Origin: Kocuria marina
GTDB taxonomy: Bacteria > Actinomycetota > Actinomycetes > Actinomycetales > Micrococcaceae
DNA: 64,000 bases
Reading direction: 5' to 3'
Assembly (NCBI RefSeq): GCF_000786655.1
Contig: NZ_JROM01000039.1
Location: 1 to 64,000, forward strand
The translations under genes were made by a program, and so were the position numbers. The stretch's first letter is position 1. Every line of letters starts with the position of its first letter. Of this stretch, positions 17,321 through 25,465 are shown in pieces. The notes under the pieces are model-generated. The model was not told the origin of the DNA. It did not search any database and saw only the letters and a program-made list of their open reading frames with translations.

Positions 17321-17527
17321 ATGAAGAAATTCAAGGGAGAAATCATCCTCGCCGTCAGTGGCGCAGTCTTGATTCTGTGTGCCTGGGTGTCCTACGTGAG
17401 CGCTTCCTGGTTCCCGGAGGCCACCCTGTCGTCCCCGGCCATCCCCTTCTTCCTGCTGATCCTGGCCGGCACCGTGTTCGTGTTGTGCGCCGCCAGCGGG
17501 ATCGGAAAGCTCATCAATAAGGACTGA
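17321..17527 (+). CDS. Small two-helix membrane protein downstream of phospholipase
   Basis: A 68-residue protein with a basic N-terminus (MKKFKGE), two hydrophobic helices (about 8-30 and 41-64) and a KLINKD tail, so both ends should face the cytoplasm. It begins 4 bases after the phospholipase stop and must be co-transcribed with it. No family was recognised. A role in protecting the producer membrane from the phospholipase, or in its export, is a guess from the tight pairing alone. Confidence 0.7.
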   Translation: MKKFKGEIILAVSGAVLILCAWVSYVSASWFPEATLSSPAIPFFLLILAGTVFVLCAASGIGKLINKD

Positions 17528-17543
17528 GGGCGGGGCGTGCGCC

Positions 17544-17814
17544 GTGCTCGTGGCCCGCCCGGACGGCACCGACCGCACCCGGTGGACCTCCATCAACGCG
17601 TGCCTTCCGCCCGCCGTGGCGTTCGACGGCCAGGAGGTCGTCACGTCCGAGGGGTTGGGCACCGCTCCCGGCCCCCGCGGTCCCGGTCAACTGCACCCGG
17701 TGCAGCAGGAGATGGCCGCGCCGGTGCGGCTGTCCCTGGGCGTCCGTGGTGCTCGCGTCCCGTGACGCCGAGCGCGAGGTCCCCCTGGACGATTACTACA
17801 CCGGCGTCCCCTGA
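17544..17814 (+). pseudogene. Xanthine dehydrogenase relic
   Basis: Two short pieces of a molybdenum hydroxylase remain in different frames. The first, from 17544, reads WTSINACLPPAVAFDGQEV, then a TSEGLG and HPVQQEMA pattern. This is the turn and second iron-sulfur domain entry of the [2Fe-2S] subunit; the Cys-rich GxQCGxCTPG block that should follow is gone. The second, ending at 17814, reads LASRDAEREVPLDDYYTG, resembling the FAD subunit where it binds flavin near its C-terminal half. Most of both subunits, and all of the molybdopterin subunit, is deleted. A guanine-deaminase-like gene lies directly next to it, which fits a former purine catabolism cluster. The 17815-17950 gap holds no gene that I can support. 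Confidence 0.7.
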
Positions 17815-17950
17815 GGAGCGTGGTGCTTGTCATGTCAGATGCCTCCGTTCACGGCCGGTGGCCGCAGGTTCGGCGATCTTCTGTTTTTCCCACCGTCGAC
17901 CAGGTGGCGAAGTGTCCGAATCTAGCGATGATGCAGTGGATGGATTCGGG

Positions 17951-18463
17951 TCAGTACGCGGTGCGGGAGGCGTTGGCCGCCCATGTGTCGAAGGGTGCGG
18001 TGCGGTTGTCGATGCCCACGTGGTGCACGGGCAGCAGTTCGTCCCGCTGGGCCCGGGTGGCGGTGAAGAAGTCGTAGAACGCGGCGTCGTCGAAGCCGCC
18101 GTCCGCGGCGTCGTGGCGGTCCGCGGCGAAGTACACGGCGTCCAAGCGCGCCCACAGCGAGGACGACAGGCACATGGGGCACGGTTCGCAGCTCGAGTAG
18201 AGCACTGCGCCGCTGAGGTCGTACGTGCCCAGGGCTGCGCACGCGGCGCGGATCGCGGAGACCTCGGCGTGGGCGGTGGGATCGTTGTCCGCGGTGACGC
18301 GGTTGACCGCCGTGAACTCGCGCCCGTCCGCGGTCACGACGACGGCGCCGAACGGGCCGCCGTCCTCGGAGGCGTTGCGCACGGCCACGTCGATCGCGCT
18401 GCGGAGGTGGCGTTGCACGGAGGCGTCGGCCGGGGCCGAGGTGGTGTGGGTGGGAGGGGTCAT
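17951..18463 (-). CDS. Guanine deaminase-like nucleoside/nucleobase deaminase
   Basis: A 170-residue cytidine/deoxycytidylate deaminase-fold enzyme. The zinc site is visible as HAEVSAIRAAC (His ligand plus catalytic Glu) and PCPMC (two Cys ligands). The following SSSLWARLDAVYFAAD and the aromatic C-terminus ending RTAY resemble the CDA-fold guanine deaminases rather than tRNA adenosine deaminase. It would convert guanine to xanthine. The start at 18463 is preferred to 18478 because AGGAAG lies 6 bases before it. Next to it lies a xanthine dehydrogenase relic, so the downstream step is lost locally. A less specific deaminase is the alternative. Confidence 0.85.
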   Translation of the reverse strand: MTPPTHTTSAPADASVQRHLRSAIDVAVRNASEDGGPFGAVVVTADGREFTAVNRVTADNDPTAHAEVSAIRAACAALGTYDLSGAVLYSSCEPCPMCLSSSLWARLDAVYFAADRHDAADGGFDDAAFYDFFTATRAQRDELLPVHHVGIDNRTAPFDTWAANASRTAY

Positions 18464-18478
18464 GGTGCTTCCTGTCAT

Positions 18479-18883
18479 GGGTCTTAGATTGCGGTGGTGA
18501 GAATCAGGGGGAGTCGCTCTTGTAGACGCGATGGATCTGGCCGGTGTCCGTGAGCTCGCCGCTCTCCACGCGACGGCGCTTCCACCACCAAGTGGCCGTC
18601 CACGATGGCGATCTCCTAGCTGTACAGCTAGGAGATCTCGGGCCTCGCGACGGCCAGTGGGTGCCCACTCCTGGATCCAACGGATGACTCACGTGATTGC
18701 GGCGCGAGCGCTGGATGCGCCTTTGCTTTGACTCCGTTGAAGCAGATTCCTGCCGCCCTGCGTGCATTTGCTCCACTAGAAATGCCCAGGGAGGTGGAAA
18801 GGGCAACGTGACGGTCGAGCCGGTAAAGCATGCGCCTCCGTCCGGCCGCACGCCTCACCCGGCCGCGCCCCAGGCGGGCACAC
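18479..18883. other. 405-bp gap with no supportable gene
   Basis: No reading frame here has a recognisable family, start or ribosome binding site. On the minus strand near 18510-18600 a short stretch ending RVYKSDSP looks protein-like but ends at a large palindrome, so it may be the tail of a deleted gene. The palindrome at 18610-18637 is listed separately. Confidence 0.5.
18610..18637. repeat. 28-bp perfect palindrome
   Basis: The left arm GATCTCCTAGCTGT (18610-18623) is followed directly by its exact reverse complement ACAGCTAGGAGATC (18624-18637) with no spacer. No U-run follows on either strand. It could be an operator, a cruciform, or the scar of an inverted duplication. Confidence 0.9.
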
Positions 18884-20617
18884 TCAGATCTTGAGGTGCA
18901 CCAAACTCGTCCCCTTGGTCTCCAGCGCCGTGCGCACCGTGTCCGCGAGGGTGTCCATGGTCGCGGGGAGGCCAGTGGCGCCGAAGCCCTCGGCCAAGCG
19001 CACCCAATCCGGCTGCACGAGGTCTACACCGAGCGGCTGGATGGAGCGGTCCACCATGTTCTGCCGGATCTCCCCGTAGCCGCCGTTGTCCACGCAGATC
19101 ACGGGCAGGTCCAGGCCCAGTTCCACCGCGGTCATCAGTTCCTGGACGGAGAACATCAGGGCGCCGTCCCCCACGAGGCACACCACCGGGCGCTCGGGTG
19201 CGGCCAGCTTGGCGCCGATCGCCGCGGGCAGGCCGTAGCCCAGGGTCGCGTACGTCCCCATGTAGAGCAGTGAGTGGGGCACGGGTGCGCGGAAGAACGT
19301 GGTGGATCCCATGTAGGTCACCTGGGACGAGTCGCCCGCCAGGATGGTGTCGTCCGGGACCACGTCCATGATGGTCTCGTTGAGCGCCGCGAGCTCGGGG
19401 GCCCACGTGCGGCCCTCCTCGTCCATCGCGTCGAAGACCTCGCGCAGGTCCGGTGCCGTCCGCGCGGACGGCTCGACGGCGACGTCGCCCGCCTCACCCG
19501 AGCCCGCGACGACGCCCGAACCAACGACGTCGCCCGAGCCCGCGGCGTCGGCCCGCGCCCGCAGACCCGCGAGCAACTGGGGGACCACCGCGGCAGAGTT
19601 GCCCGGGACCTCGACGTCCGGGGTGAGGTTGCACAGCATCTGGTCGCGCATGATGTCCACGCGCACCACGGGCCCCTGCGGGGTGATGTCGCCGCCCCAC
19701 AGCTCGGCCTCGCCCACCTTGGAGCCGATCACGAGCAGGGCGTCGCGCGAGCGCAGGAACTCGTGGGCCGTGCTCAGCCGCAGGTCCGCGCCCAGGGAGA
19801 GCCGGTGCTTTTCGGGGATCGCTCCCTTGCCGTTGGTCGTGGTGATCACGGGTGCCTCGAGCAGTTCGGCCAGCTCGAGCAGGTGCTCCCCGGCGGCCAG
19901 GGAACCACCGCCAGCCAGGATGACCGGGCGCTCACTCGCGGCGAGCGCCTCGACGGCCGCGGCGACGTCGGCCTCCGGTGCCGGCGCGGGCTCGCCCAGG
20001 GGGCGGGGTGCGGTCGCGGACTCGGGGACGTCCGCGGGGGCCTCGAGGATGTCCAGGGGGATCTCGATGTGGATGGGCCGCGGCCGGGAGTGTGCGAAGT
20101 CGCGCATGGCGTCGTGGATCATGGTCACGGCCTCGGTGGCGGAGGTCACGCGCCGGGACACGCCCACGATCGCATTGACCGCGGCGGACGGGTTCTTGGT
20201 CTCGTGCAGCGAGCCGATGTCCCGGAAGTCGTGTCCCACGGGCCGCCCCGGGGAGAGCAGGATCATGGGCCGGGACTCGGCGTACGCGGTGGCCGCGCCG
20301 GACAGCGAGTTGAGCAGACCGGGTCCGGAGGTCGTGATGACCACGCCGGGCAGCCCGCGCACCTGGGACCAACCGTCCGCGCCGTAGGACGCGCCCTGTT
20401 CGTGGCGCGTGGTGATCGGGCGGATCCCCAGCTCGCGCAGCGGCCGGTAGAACTCGAGCGAGTGCGTGCCCGGGATGCCGAAGACCGTGTCGATCCCGTA
20501 GCCGCGCAGCGTCTCCAGGACGGCGCGGGCCGTGGTGCGCTCGGGGTACGACGACGCCGCCCCCGCAGGGTTCTCGAACCCCCCGGGGGCGGCGGTGACC
20601 GTGTTCTCGTTGCTCAT
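18884..20617 (-). CDS. TPP-dependent decarboxylase, AruI-like (2-ketoarginine decarboxylase candidate)
   Basis: A 577-residue enzyme of the acetolactate synthase/benzoylformate decarboxylase superfamily. The N-terminal pyrimidine-binding domain has GIDTVFGIPGTHSLEFY and the activating Glu in TRHEQGASYGADG. A central domain lacks an obvious FAD-specific signature. The C-terminal PP domain shows GDGALMFSVQEL and NNGGYGEIRQN-type residues that bind Mg and thiamine diphosphate. The VFGIPGxHxxExYRxL plus RHEQGA pattern resembles AruI of Pseudomonas, which decarboxylates 2-ketoarginine to 4-guanidinobutyraldehyde. Its start overlaps the symporter stop (ATGA), and the divergent operon encodes a guanidinobutyrase-like ureohydrolase and an aminotransferase, which supports that role. 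An acetolactate-synthase-like activity is the alternative. Confidence 0.85.
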   Translation of the reverse strand: MSNENTVTAAPGGFENPAGAASSYPERTTARAVLETLRGYGIDTVFGIPGTHSLEFYRPLRELGIRPITTRHEQGASYGADGWSQVRGLPGVVITTSGPGLLNSLSGAATAYAESRPMILLSPGRPVGHDFRDIGSLHETKNPSAAVNAIVGVSRRVTSATEAVTMIHDAMRDFAHSRPRPIHIEIPLDILEAPADVPESATAPRPLGEPAPAPEADVAAAVEALAASERPVILAGGGSLAAGEHLLELAELLEAPVITTTNGKGAIPEKHRLSLGADLRLSTAHEFLRSRDALLVIGSKVGEAELWGGDITPQGPVVRVDIMRDQMLCNLTPDVEVPGNSAAVVPQLLAGLRARADAAGSGDVVGSGVVAGSGEAGDVAVEPSARTAPDLREVFDAMDEEGRTWAPELAALNETIMDVVPDDTILAGDSSQVTYMGSTTFFRAPVPHSLLYMGTYATLGYGLPAAIGAKLAAPERPVVCLVGDGALMFSVQELMTAVELGLDLPVICVDNGGYGEIRQNMVDRSIQPLGVDLVQPDWVRLAEGFGATGLPATMDTLADTVRTALETKGTSLVHLKI

Positions 20618-22059
20618 GCCTTGGACTCCTGAATCCGTCGGTTCCATTCCTGACTGACGTCGGACGGGGTGGGCCTGCTCATGAGTGACACCGCCACGAA
20701 CACCACTGCGGAGGCGATCAGCCCCATGTAGATGGGTGCGTTGGCGAGCACCCCGAAGACCATCATGCCCGCCACTGTGGCTACGACCCCCACCCCCATG
20801 GACCACATGGCGCCGGCCGCGGTGGCGCGCGGCCACAGCAGCCCGCCCAGGATCGCGACGAGCAGTCCGCCCACCAACAGGTCGTAGGCGATGGTCAGGG
20901 CCACCACGGTGGAGCTGACCAGCATGGACATCACGGTGATGAGCAGACCCACGACCACCACGTAGACGCGGTCCTTGAGGACGGAGGCGTCCTCGGAGCG
21001 GGAGCGGGCGACGTCGGCGTCGGACGCCCCGAACAGGCCGCGCAGCGTGGGTACCACGTCCACGCGCGCCACGGTGGCCGCGGCGATCGTGGCCCCGGAG
21101 GCGGTGGACATCATGGCCGCGACGCCCGCGGCGAGCACCACACCACCCAGGCCCACGGGGACGTGCTGCTGGGCCATGGTCGCGAAGGCCTCGTCCGGCA
21201 TCTCGAGGGTGGGAAGCACGGCGGCCGCGGCGGTGCCGATCAGGGCGCCGGCCACGCCGTACAGGGCCACATACCCGGCGGAGATCACCCCGCCCCAGCG
21301 GGCGACCCCGGGGGAGCGGGCGGTGAACACGCGCTGCCAGATGTCCTGGCCGATCAGCATGCCGAATCCGTAGATCACGAACTGCGTGATGATCCCCTGC
21401 AGACCCATGGCGCCCAGGTCGAAGAAGGAGGAGTCCAGCCGCTCACGGATCCCGGACCACCCACCCCCGGCGGCCAGCGAGAACGGCAGGAGGATCGCGA
21501 AGATCCCCACGGTCATGAACACGAACTGCATGAGGTCCGTGAGGGTGATGGACCACATGCCACCGAGCACCGAGTACGCGATCACCACGGCGCCGCCCAG
21601 CAGGATGGCCCACGGCCGGGAGATCGGGAACAGGACGGAGAAGATGGCCGCGTACGCCGCGGTGGAGGTCACCGCGATCATGATCGTGTACGCGAGCATC
21701 ACGAAGGAGGACGCCGTGGCCCCGCCCTTGGCGCCGTAGCGCAACTGCAGCATCTGGGAGACGGTGAAGACCTTCAGCGACTGGATGCGCGCGGCGAAGA
21801 ACAGGCTCAGCACCCCCAGGCCCACGGCGATCGCCACCACGAGCCACATCCCGGAGATCCCGTACTGGTACCCGAGACCCACACCGCCCACGGTGGAGGC
21901 GCCGCCCAGGACCACGGCGGCCATCGTGGAGGTGTACAACCCCGTCCCCAGGCGGCGTCCGGCCACCCGGTAATCGGCGGCGGTGCGGGCGCGGCGTGCC
22001 GCCCACAGCCCGATCACCACCATGGCAATCAGGTACAGCACGATGACCAGGACGTTCAC
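20614..22059 (-). CDS. Sodium:solute symporter (SSS family)
   Basis: A 481-residue membrane transporter with about 13 hydrophobic helices of the LeuT-like SSS fold. Early motifs ADYRVAGRRLGTG and STVGGVGLGYQYG, and a helix-5 GGMWSITLTDLMQF, are characteristic of the family. The GTG start at 22059 has GAGGAG 5 bases upstream. Its last codons overlap the TPP enzyme start by 4 bases. It imports an organic solute with Na+. Given its partners, a guanidino compound or basic amino acid is a sensible guess, but SSS members include proline, pantothenate, urea and acetate carriers, so specificity is open. Confidence 0.88.
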   Translation of the reverse strand: MNVLVIVLYLIAMVVIGLWAARRARTAADYRVAGRRLGTGLYTSTMAAVVLGGASTVGGVGLGYQYGISGMWLVVAIAVGLGVLSLFFAARIQSLKVFTVSQMLQLRYGAKGGATASSFVMLAYTIMIAVTSTAAYAAIFSVLFPISRPWAILLGGAVVIAYSVLGGMWSITLTDLMQFVFMTVGIFAILLPFSLAAGGGWSGIRERLDSSFFDLGAMGLQGIITQFVIYGFGMLIGQDIWQRVFTARSPGVARWGGVISAGYVALYGVAGALIGTAAAAVLPTLEMPDEAFATMAQQHVPVGLGGVVLAAGVAAMMSTASGATIAAATVARVDVVPTLRGLFGASDADVARSRSEDASVLKDRVYVVVVGLLITVMSMLVSSTVVALTIAYDLLVGGLLVAILGGLLWPRATAAGAMWSMGVGVVATVAGMMVFGVLANAPIYMGLIASAVVFVAVSLMSRPTPSDVSQEWNRRIQESKA

Positions 22060-22273
22060 GGGGGTCTCCTCGACAGAACTCGGGGTGTCCGCGCGCGCGA
22101 GCGGATGCGTTCGTGGGCGGGGTGGTTGGCACTAGGGTTTTATGCACCAGGTCACAAAAAGTATCACCGCGGTGGCGGTTCACGCCGCCGCGGGTGCCGT
22201 GTTCGTGGGAACCACGCCTCGAGAATCGCGGTGCACGTCCCCGGGTGATCCCCGGGAGGTAAGGAGTTCAGCA

Positions 22274-23311
22274 GTGGAACCGGAACGCGTCGTCGAAACC
22301 AATGCAGCGGGTGAGCAACGGGTGGGCCCCGTCAACGCCGCCCTGACACCGCGGTGGGCCGGGCCGGCCACGTTCGCGCGGTTGCCCCGCACGGATCAGG
22401 TGGAGCACACGGACATCGCCGTGGTGGGCGTGCCGTTCGACTCGGGCGTCTCCTACCGTTCCGGTGCGCGCTTCGGTCCGAATCACGTGCGCGAGTCCTC
22501 CCGGTTGCTGCGCCCCTACAACCCCGCGCAGAACCACTCGCCGTTCGCCCACCTGCAGGTCGCGGACGCCGGGGACATCGTGGGCAACCCGTTCGACATC
22601 CCCGAGGCCATCGCGTCCATCGAGACCGCCGCCAAGGAGCTCATGGGGGAGTCCACCAAGGTCGTGGCGATCGGCGGGGACCACACGATCGCGTTGCCGC
22701 TCATGCGCGCCGCCCACTCACGCCACGGCACGATCGCGCTGTTGCACTTCGACGCCCACCTGGACACGTGGGACACCTACTTCGGTGCCGAGTACACCCA
22801 CGGCACCCCGTTCCGCCGGGCGTTCGAGGAAGGCATCATCGACACGGACGCCGTGATGCACGTGGGCACCCGCGGGCCCCTCTACGGCACCCAGGACCTG
22901 GACGACGATGCCCGCTTCGGTTTCGAGATCGTCTCCTCCGCGGACGTCATGCGCTCCGGCGTGGACGCCGTGGTCGCGGCTCTGCGCGAGCGCGTGGGGG
23001 ACCGCCCGCTGTACGTCTCCCTGGACATCGACGTCCTAGACCCCGCCCACGCACCCGGCACCGGCACGCCCGAGGCCGGTGGCATCACGAGCCGCGAGGT
23101 CCTCGAGATCCTGCGCGGTCTGCGCGGGCTGGACGTCGTCGCGTGCGACGTCGTGGAGGTCGCCCCTGCCTACGACCACGCCGAACTGACCGGGATCGCC
23201 GCGGCCCACGTGGTCTACGAGCTGATCTCGCTCATCAGCCTGGGCGCCGGCGCGTCCGCGGACGGCCCCGCCTACGGCATTTCGGGTGCCCGTTACGGGG
23301 GCCAGCGATGA
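22274..23311 (+). CDS. Agmatinase/guanidinobutyrase-family ureohydrolase
   Basis: A 345-residue manganese hydrolase. All metal-ligand motifs are visible: [14 protein letters not shown] and [19 protein letters not shown]. The N-terminal [15 protein letters not shown] and RPYN...[12 protein letters not shown] pattern resembles GbuA-type 4-guanidinobutyrases more than biosynthetic agmatinases. The reaction releases urea from a guanidino compound, leaving an amine (4-aminobutyrate in the case of guanidinobutyrate). The start is set at the GTG at 22274, which has a strong GGAGGTAAGGAG region upstream; the frame is open to an ATG at 22142 that lacks a binding site. Its stop overlaps the aminotransferase start (ATGA). 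It is divergent from the symporter/decarboxylase operon. Confidence 0.9.
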   Translation: MEPERVVETNAAGEQRVGPVNAALTPRWAGPATFARLPRTDQVEHTDIAVVGVPFDSGVSYRSGARFGPNHVRESSRLLRPYNPAQNHSPFAHLQVADAGDIVGNPFDIPEAIASIETAAKELMGESTKVVAIGGDHTIALPLMRAAHSRHGTIALLHFDAHLDTWDTYFGAEYTHGTPFRRAFEEGIIDTDAVMHVGTRGPLYGTQDLDDDARFGFEIVSSADVMRSGVDAVVAALRERVGDRPLYVSLDIDVLDPAHAPGTGTPEAGGITSREVLEILRGLRGLDVVACDVVEVAPAYDHAELTGIAAAHVVYELISLISLGAGASADGPAYGISGARYGGQR

Positions 23312-24492
23312 GCGCGTTCGCGTCCCGCGCGGGGGAGTTCCGGCCCTCCCCGGTGCGCGCGGTGTTCGAGACGGCCATGGACCCCTCGGTCGTGTCCCTG
23401 GCCGGGGGCAACCCGGATCTGTCCGTGCTGCCGGGCGGGACCGTGGGGGATCTGGCCGCGCAGCTGATCCGTGAGCGCGCCGGTGAGATCCTGCAGTACG
23501 GTTCCGGCGCGGGGACCGCGGGCCTGCGCGAACTGAGCGTGCGGCTCATGGCGCGGGGCGGGTCCACGGTCACGGAGGCGGACGTCCTGCCGACCACCGG
23601 GTCCCAGGCCGGGCTGGACCTCGTGACCAAGCTGTTCTGCGATCCCGGGGACGTGATCCTGGCCGAGGGCCCCACCTACGTGGGTGCGCTGGGCGTGTTC
23701 GGCGCGTACGAGGTGGACGTGCGTCACGTCCCCGTGGACGAGCACGGCATGGACCCGAGCGCCGTCGCCGACGCGTTGGACGACGCCGCGGCGCAGGGTG
23801 AGCGCGTCCCGTTCGTGTACGTGATCCCCAGTTTCCAGAACCCCACGGGCGTGACCATGCCGGTGGAGCGGCGGCGCGAACTGGTGCGAGTGTGCGCCGA
23901 TCGGGACGTGATGATCGTCGAGGACGATCCCTACGCGCTGCTGTCCTTCGACCACGCGCAGCCACTGGCCTCGATGCACGGGATGGACCCGGAGCACGTG
24001 ATCCACCTGGGCAGCTTCTCCAAGATCTTCGCTCCGGGGCTGCGGATCGGCTGGATCGCGGCTCCCCCGGAGGTCAGGGGCCGGTTGCAGATCGCCGCGG
24101 AGTCCGTGGTGATCCACCCGTCCAACCTGGCACAGTCCCTCGTCACGGCGTGGGTGGGTTCCGAGCACTGGGAGCCCGCGCTCGACGACGCTGTGACCCT
24201 GTACCGCGAGCGCTGGGAAGCCATGGACGCGGCGTTGACCGAGTTCATGCCGTCCTCCGCACGGTGGACCACACCCACGGGCGGGTTCTTCACGTGGGTC
24301 ACCGCGGACGAATTGGTGGGTAAGGACGTCCTCGCGGAGGCGATCGGCCACGGGGTGGTCCTGGTACCGGGTTCGGCGTGCTACATGGACGGTCGGGACT
24401 CGGACGCGGTGCGGCTCGCGTTCTCCGGTGTCGCGCCCGCGCGGATCCGGGAGGGCGTCAAGCGGTTCGCGCAGGTGCTGCGGGACCTCTGA
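23308..24492 (+). CDS. PLP-dependent aminotransferase, class I/II
   Basis: A 394-residue fold-type I aminotransferase. The PLP lysine lies in [15 protein letters not shown]. Other conserved points are [12 protein letters not shown], the NPTG block in [10 protein letters not shown], and the phosphate- and substrate-binding Arg near the C-terminus. The architecture is that of 2-aminoadipate/arginine:pyruvate aminotransferases (LysN/AruH-like). Coupled by a 4-bp overlap to the ureohydrolase, it probably transaminates arginine to 2-ketoarginine, feeding the TPP decarboxylase encoded divergently. Its last 75 bases lie inside a 97-bp repeat whose second copy sits 2.1 kb downstream, beyond an inserted toxin-antitoxin pair. 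Ancestrally its 3' end overlapped the convergent CoA-transferase gene. Confidence 0.9.
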   Translation: MSAFASRAGEFRPSPVRAVFETAMDPSVVSLAGGNPDLSVLPGGTVGDLAAQLIRERAGEILQYGSGAGTAGLRELSVRLMARGGSTVTEADVLPTTGSQAGLDLVTKLFCDPGDVILAEGPTYVGALGVFGAYEVDVRHVPVDEHGMDPSAVADALDDAAAQGERVPFVYVIPSFQNPTGVTMPVERRRELVRVCADRDVMIVEDDPYALLSFDHAQPLASMHGMDPEHVIHLGSFSKIFAPGLRIGWIAAPPEVRGRLQIAAESVVIHPSNLAQSLVTAWVGSEHWEPALDDAVTLYRERWEAMDAALTEFMPSSARWTTPTGGFFTWVTADELVGKDVLAEAIGHGVVLVPGSACYMDGRDSDAVRLAFSGVAPARIREGVKRFAQVLRDL

Positions 24493-24514
24493 CGCCGTCG
24501 TGCTCGCACCGCGG
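24418..24514. repeat. 97-bp direct repeat, left copy
   Basis: Bases 24418-24514 recur at 26527-26623 with a single C/G difference (24481 versus 26590). The left copy contains the last 25 codons of the aminotransferase, its stop and 22 bases beyond. Directly after it, TGCTTCGCC and GGCGAAGCA (24515-24540) form a hairpin that may terminate the aminotransferase transcript. The copies bracket the AbiE-type pair. Confidence 0.95.
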
Positions 24515-24631
24515 TGCTTCGCCGAAGGGCGGGCGAAGCATCGCGCGCACCCGGTTTCAACCGAGGGGGTTGGGGAGGTCGATGTCGGTGCACGACGACC
24601 GTGCGGCGTCGTGCATGTTCCCGTGGGAGCC

Positions 24632-25465
24632 TCATGCGAACGCCGAGAACAGGGTGTCGATGATGGAGCGCCGCCGAGATCTGTCCTCCGACCAATGGGG
24701 CGCGGAAGCATTCGTGAACTCTCTGGCCAGCAAGTCTCTGTCGGAACCCCGCAAGTCGGTGGCCAAGTCGGTTTTCACTGGATCGGAGAGAATCGAGGCG
24801 ACCTGAGCGGACAGCAATCCCACGGCCGCAAGATCCTGGTCGAAACCATGGTCCTCCAACAGCTTCTTTCCGTGGGGCGTGCTGTAGAGCTCGTCGTGAA
24901 CGACGTCCGATTCCGAGTACCAGTGGCACGCCAACGCGAGATCACGCGCATCTTTTATGTCATGGCGTATCGCGCGGTCGGCCCAGGACCGCAATTTCAG
25001 CGCCGTATAACCCGCGGGAGAGGGCACCCGGACGGTGTCTCCTTGCGGCATGAGTCGGACGTCTTGGGCGCAGCCGTAGACATCCTGGAAGCCGGCAACC
25101 GTCCATCCCTCCTTACGCGGCGGTGGGGTGACCACTCCGGGGGGATCTTCGAGAGCCGGCCCGAACGGCATGAAGTCCACATGGATGTCGCCCACGCGGT
25201 ACCGGATGTCACTGTCGCCTGAGCGAGGGAAGGTCGTCGTGACGGGTAGATAGGCATCCCACCCGGAGAGTGCCAGAGCGAGGTCCACATCATCGGTCGC
25301 TCGAGGAGAGGTGCTGTGTTTTAAGCCGGAATGGATGATGTTCCGCGCGTGGGCTCCCACCACCATGACGGCGGATGGTGGTACGCCCGTGTCCTGCTCG
25401 AGACGCTCGACGACTGTTCCGACGACATCCAGAACCCTGGGATCAGGGGTGCCAAATGTGAGCAT
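24632..25465 (-). CDS. AbiEii-type nucleotidyltransferase toxin
   Basis: A 277-residue protein. The nucleotidyltransferase signature is visible as VVGAHARNI near residue 36 and ATDDVDLAL near 58, the Asp-x-Asp that binds metal and NTP. Later blocks (HVDFMPFG, YTALKLRSWADR, KDARDL) are typical of AbiEii/AbiGii toxins, including the conserved Lys and the KD.RDL motif. Family members transfer nucleotides to tRNA or other targets and arrest growth during phage infection. The start at 25465 lies 23 bases inside the end of the upstream antitoxin gene, giving the usual antitoxin-first overlapping pair. Base composition is visibly lower in GC than in the neighbours, supporting recent acquisition. Confidence 0.87.
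   Translation of the reverse strand: MLTFGTPDPRVLDVVGTVVERLEQDTGVPPSAVMVVGAHARNIIHSGLKHSTSPRATDDVDLALALSGWDAYLPVTTTFPRSGDSDIRYRVGDIHVDFMPFGPALEDPPGVVTPPPRKEGWTVAGFQDVYGCAQDVRLMPQGDTVRVPSPAGYTALKLRSWADRAIRHDIKDARDLALACHWYSESDVVHDELYSTPHGKKLLEDHGFDQDLAAVGLLSAQVASILSDPVKTDLATDLRGSDRDLLAREFTNASAPHWSEDRSRRRSIIDTLFSAFA

Noticed and set aside
17820-18077. Plus-strand frame of 85 codons overlapping the deaminase
   Set aside because: Most of it is antisense to the deaminase zinc-site gene, and the first part matches nothing I know.
22142-22273. Upstream ATG of the ureohydrolase frame
   Set aside because: There is no ribosome binding site, and the GTG at 22274 has a strong one; the extra residues do not match the family N-terminus.
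24593-24617. Inverted repeat GCACGACG/CGTCGTGC inside the AbiE insert as an attachment site
   Set aside because: It is a single small hairpin just beyond the toxin stop with no second copy at the other end; a terminator is the simpler reading.
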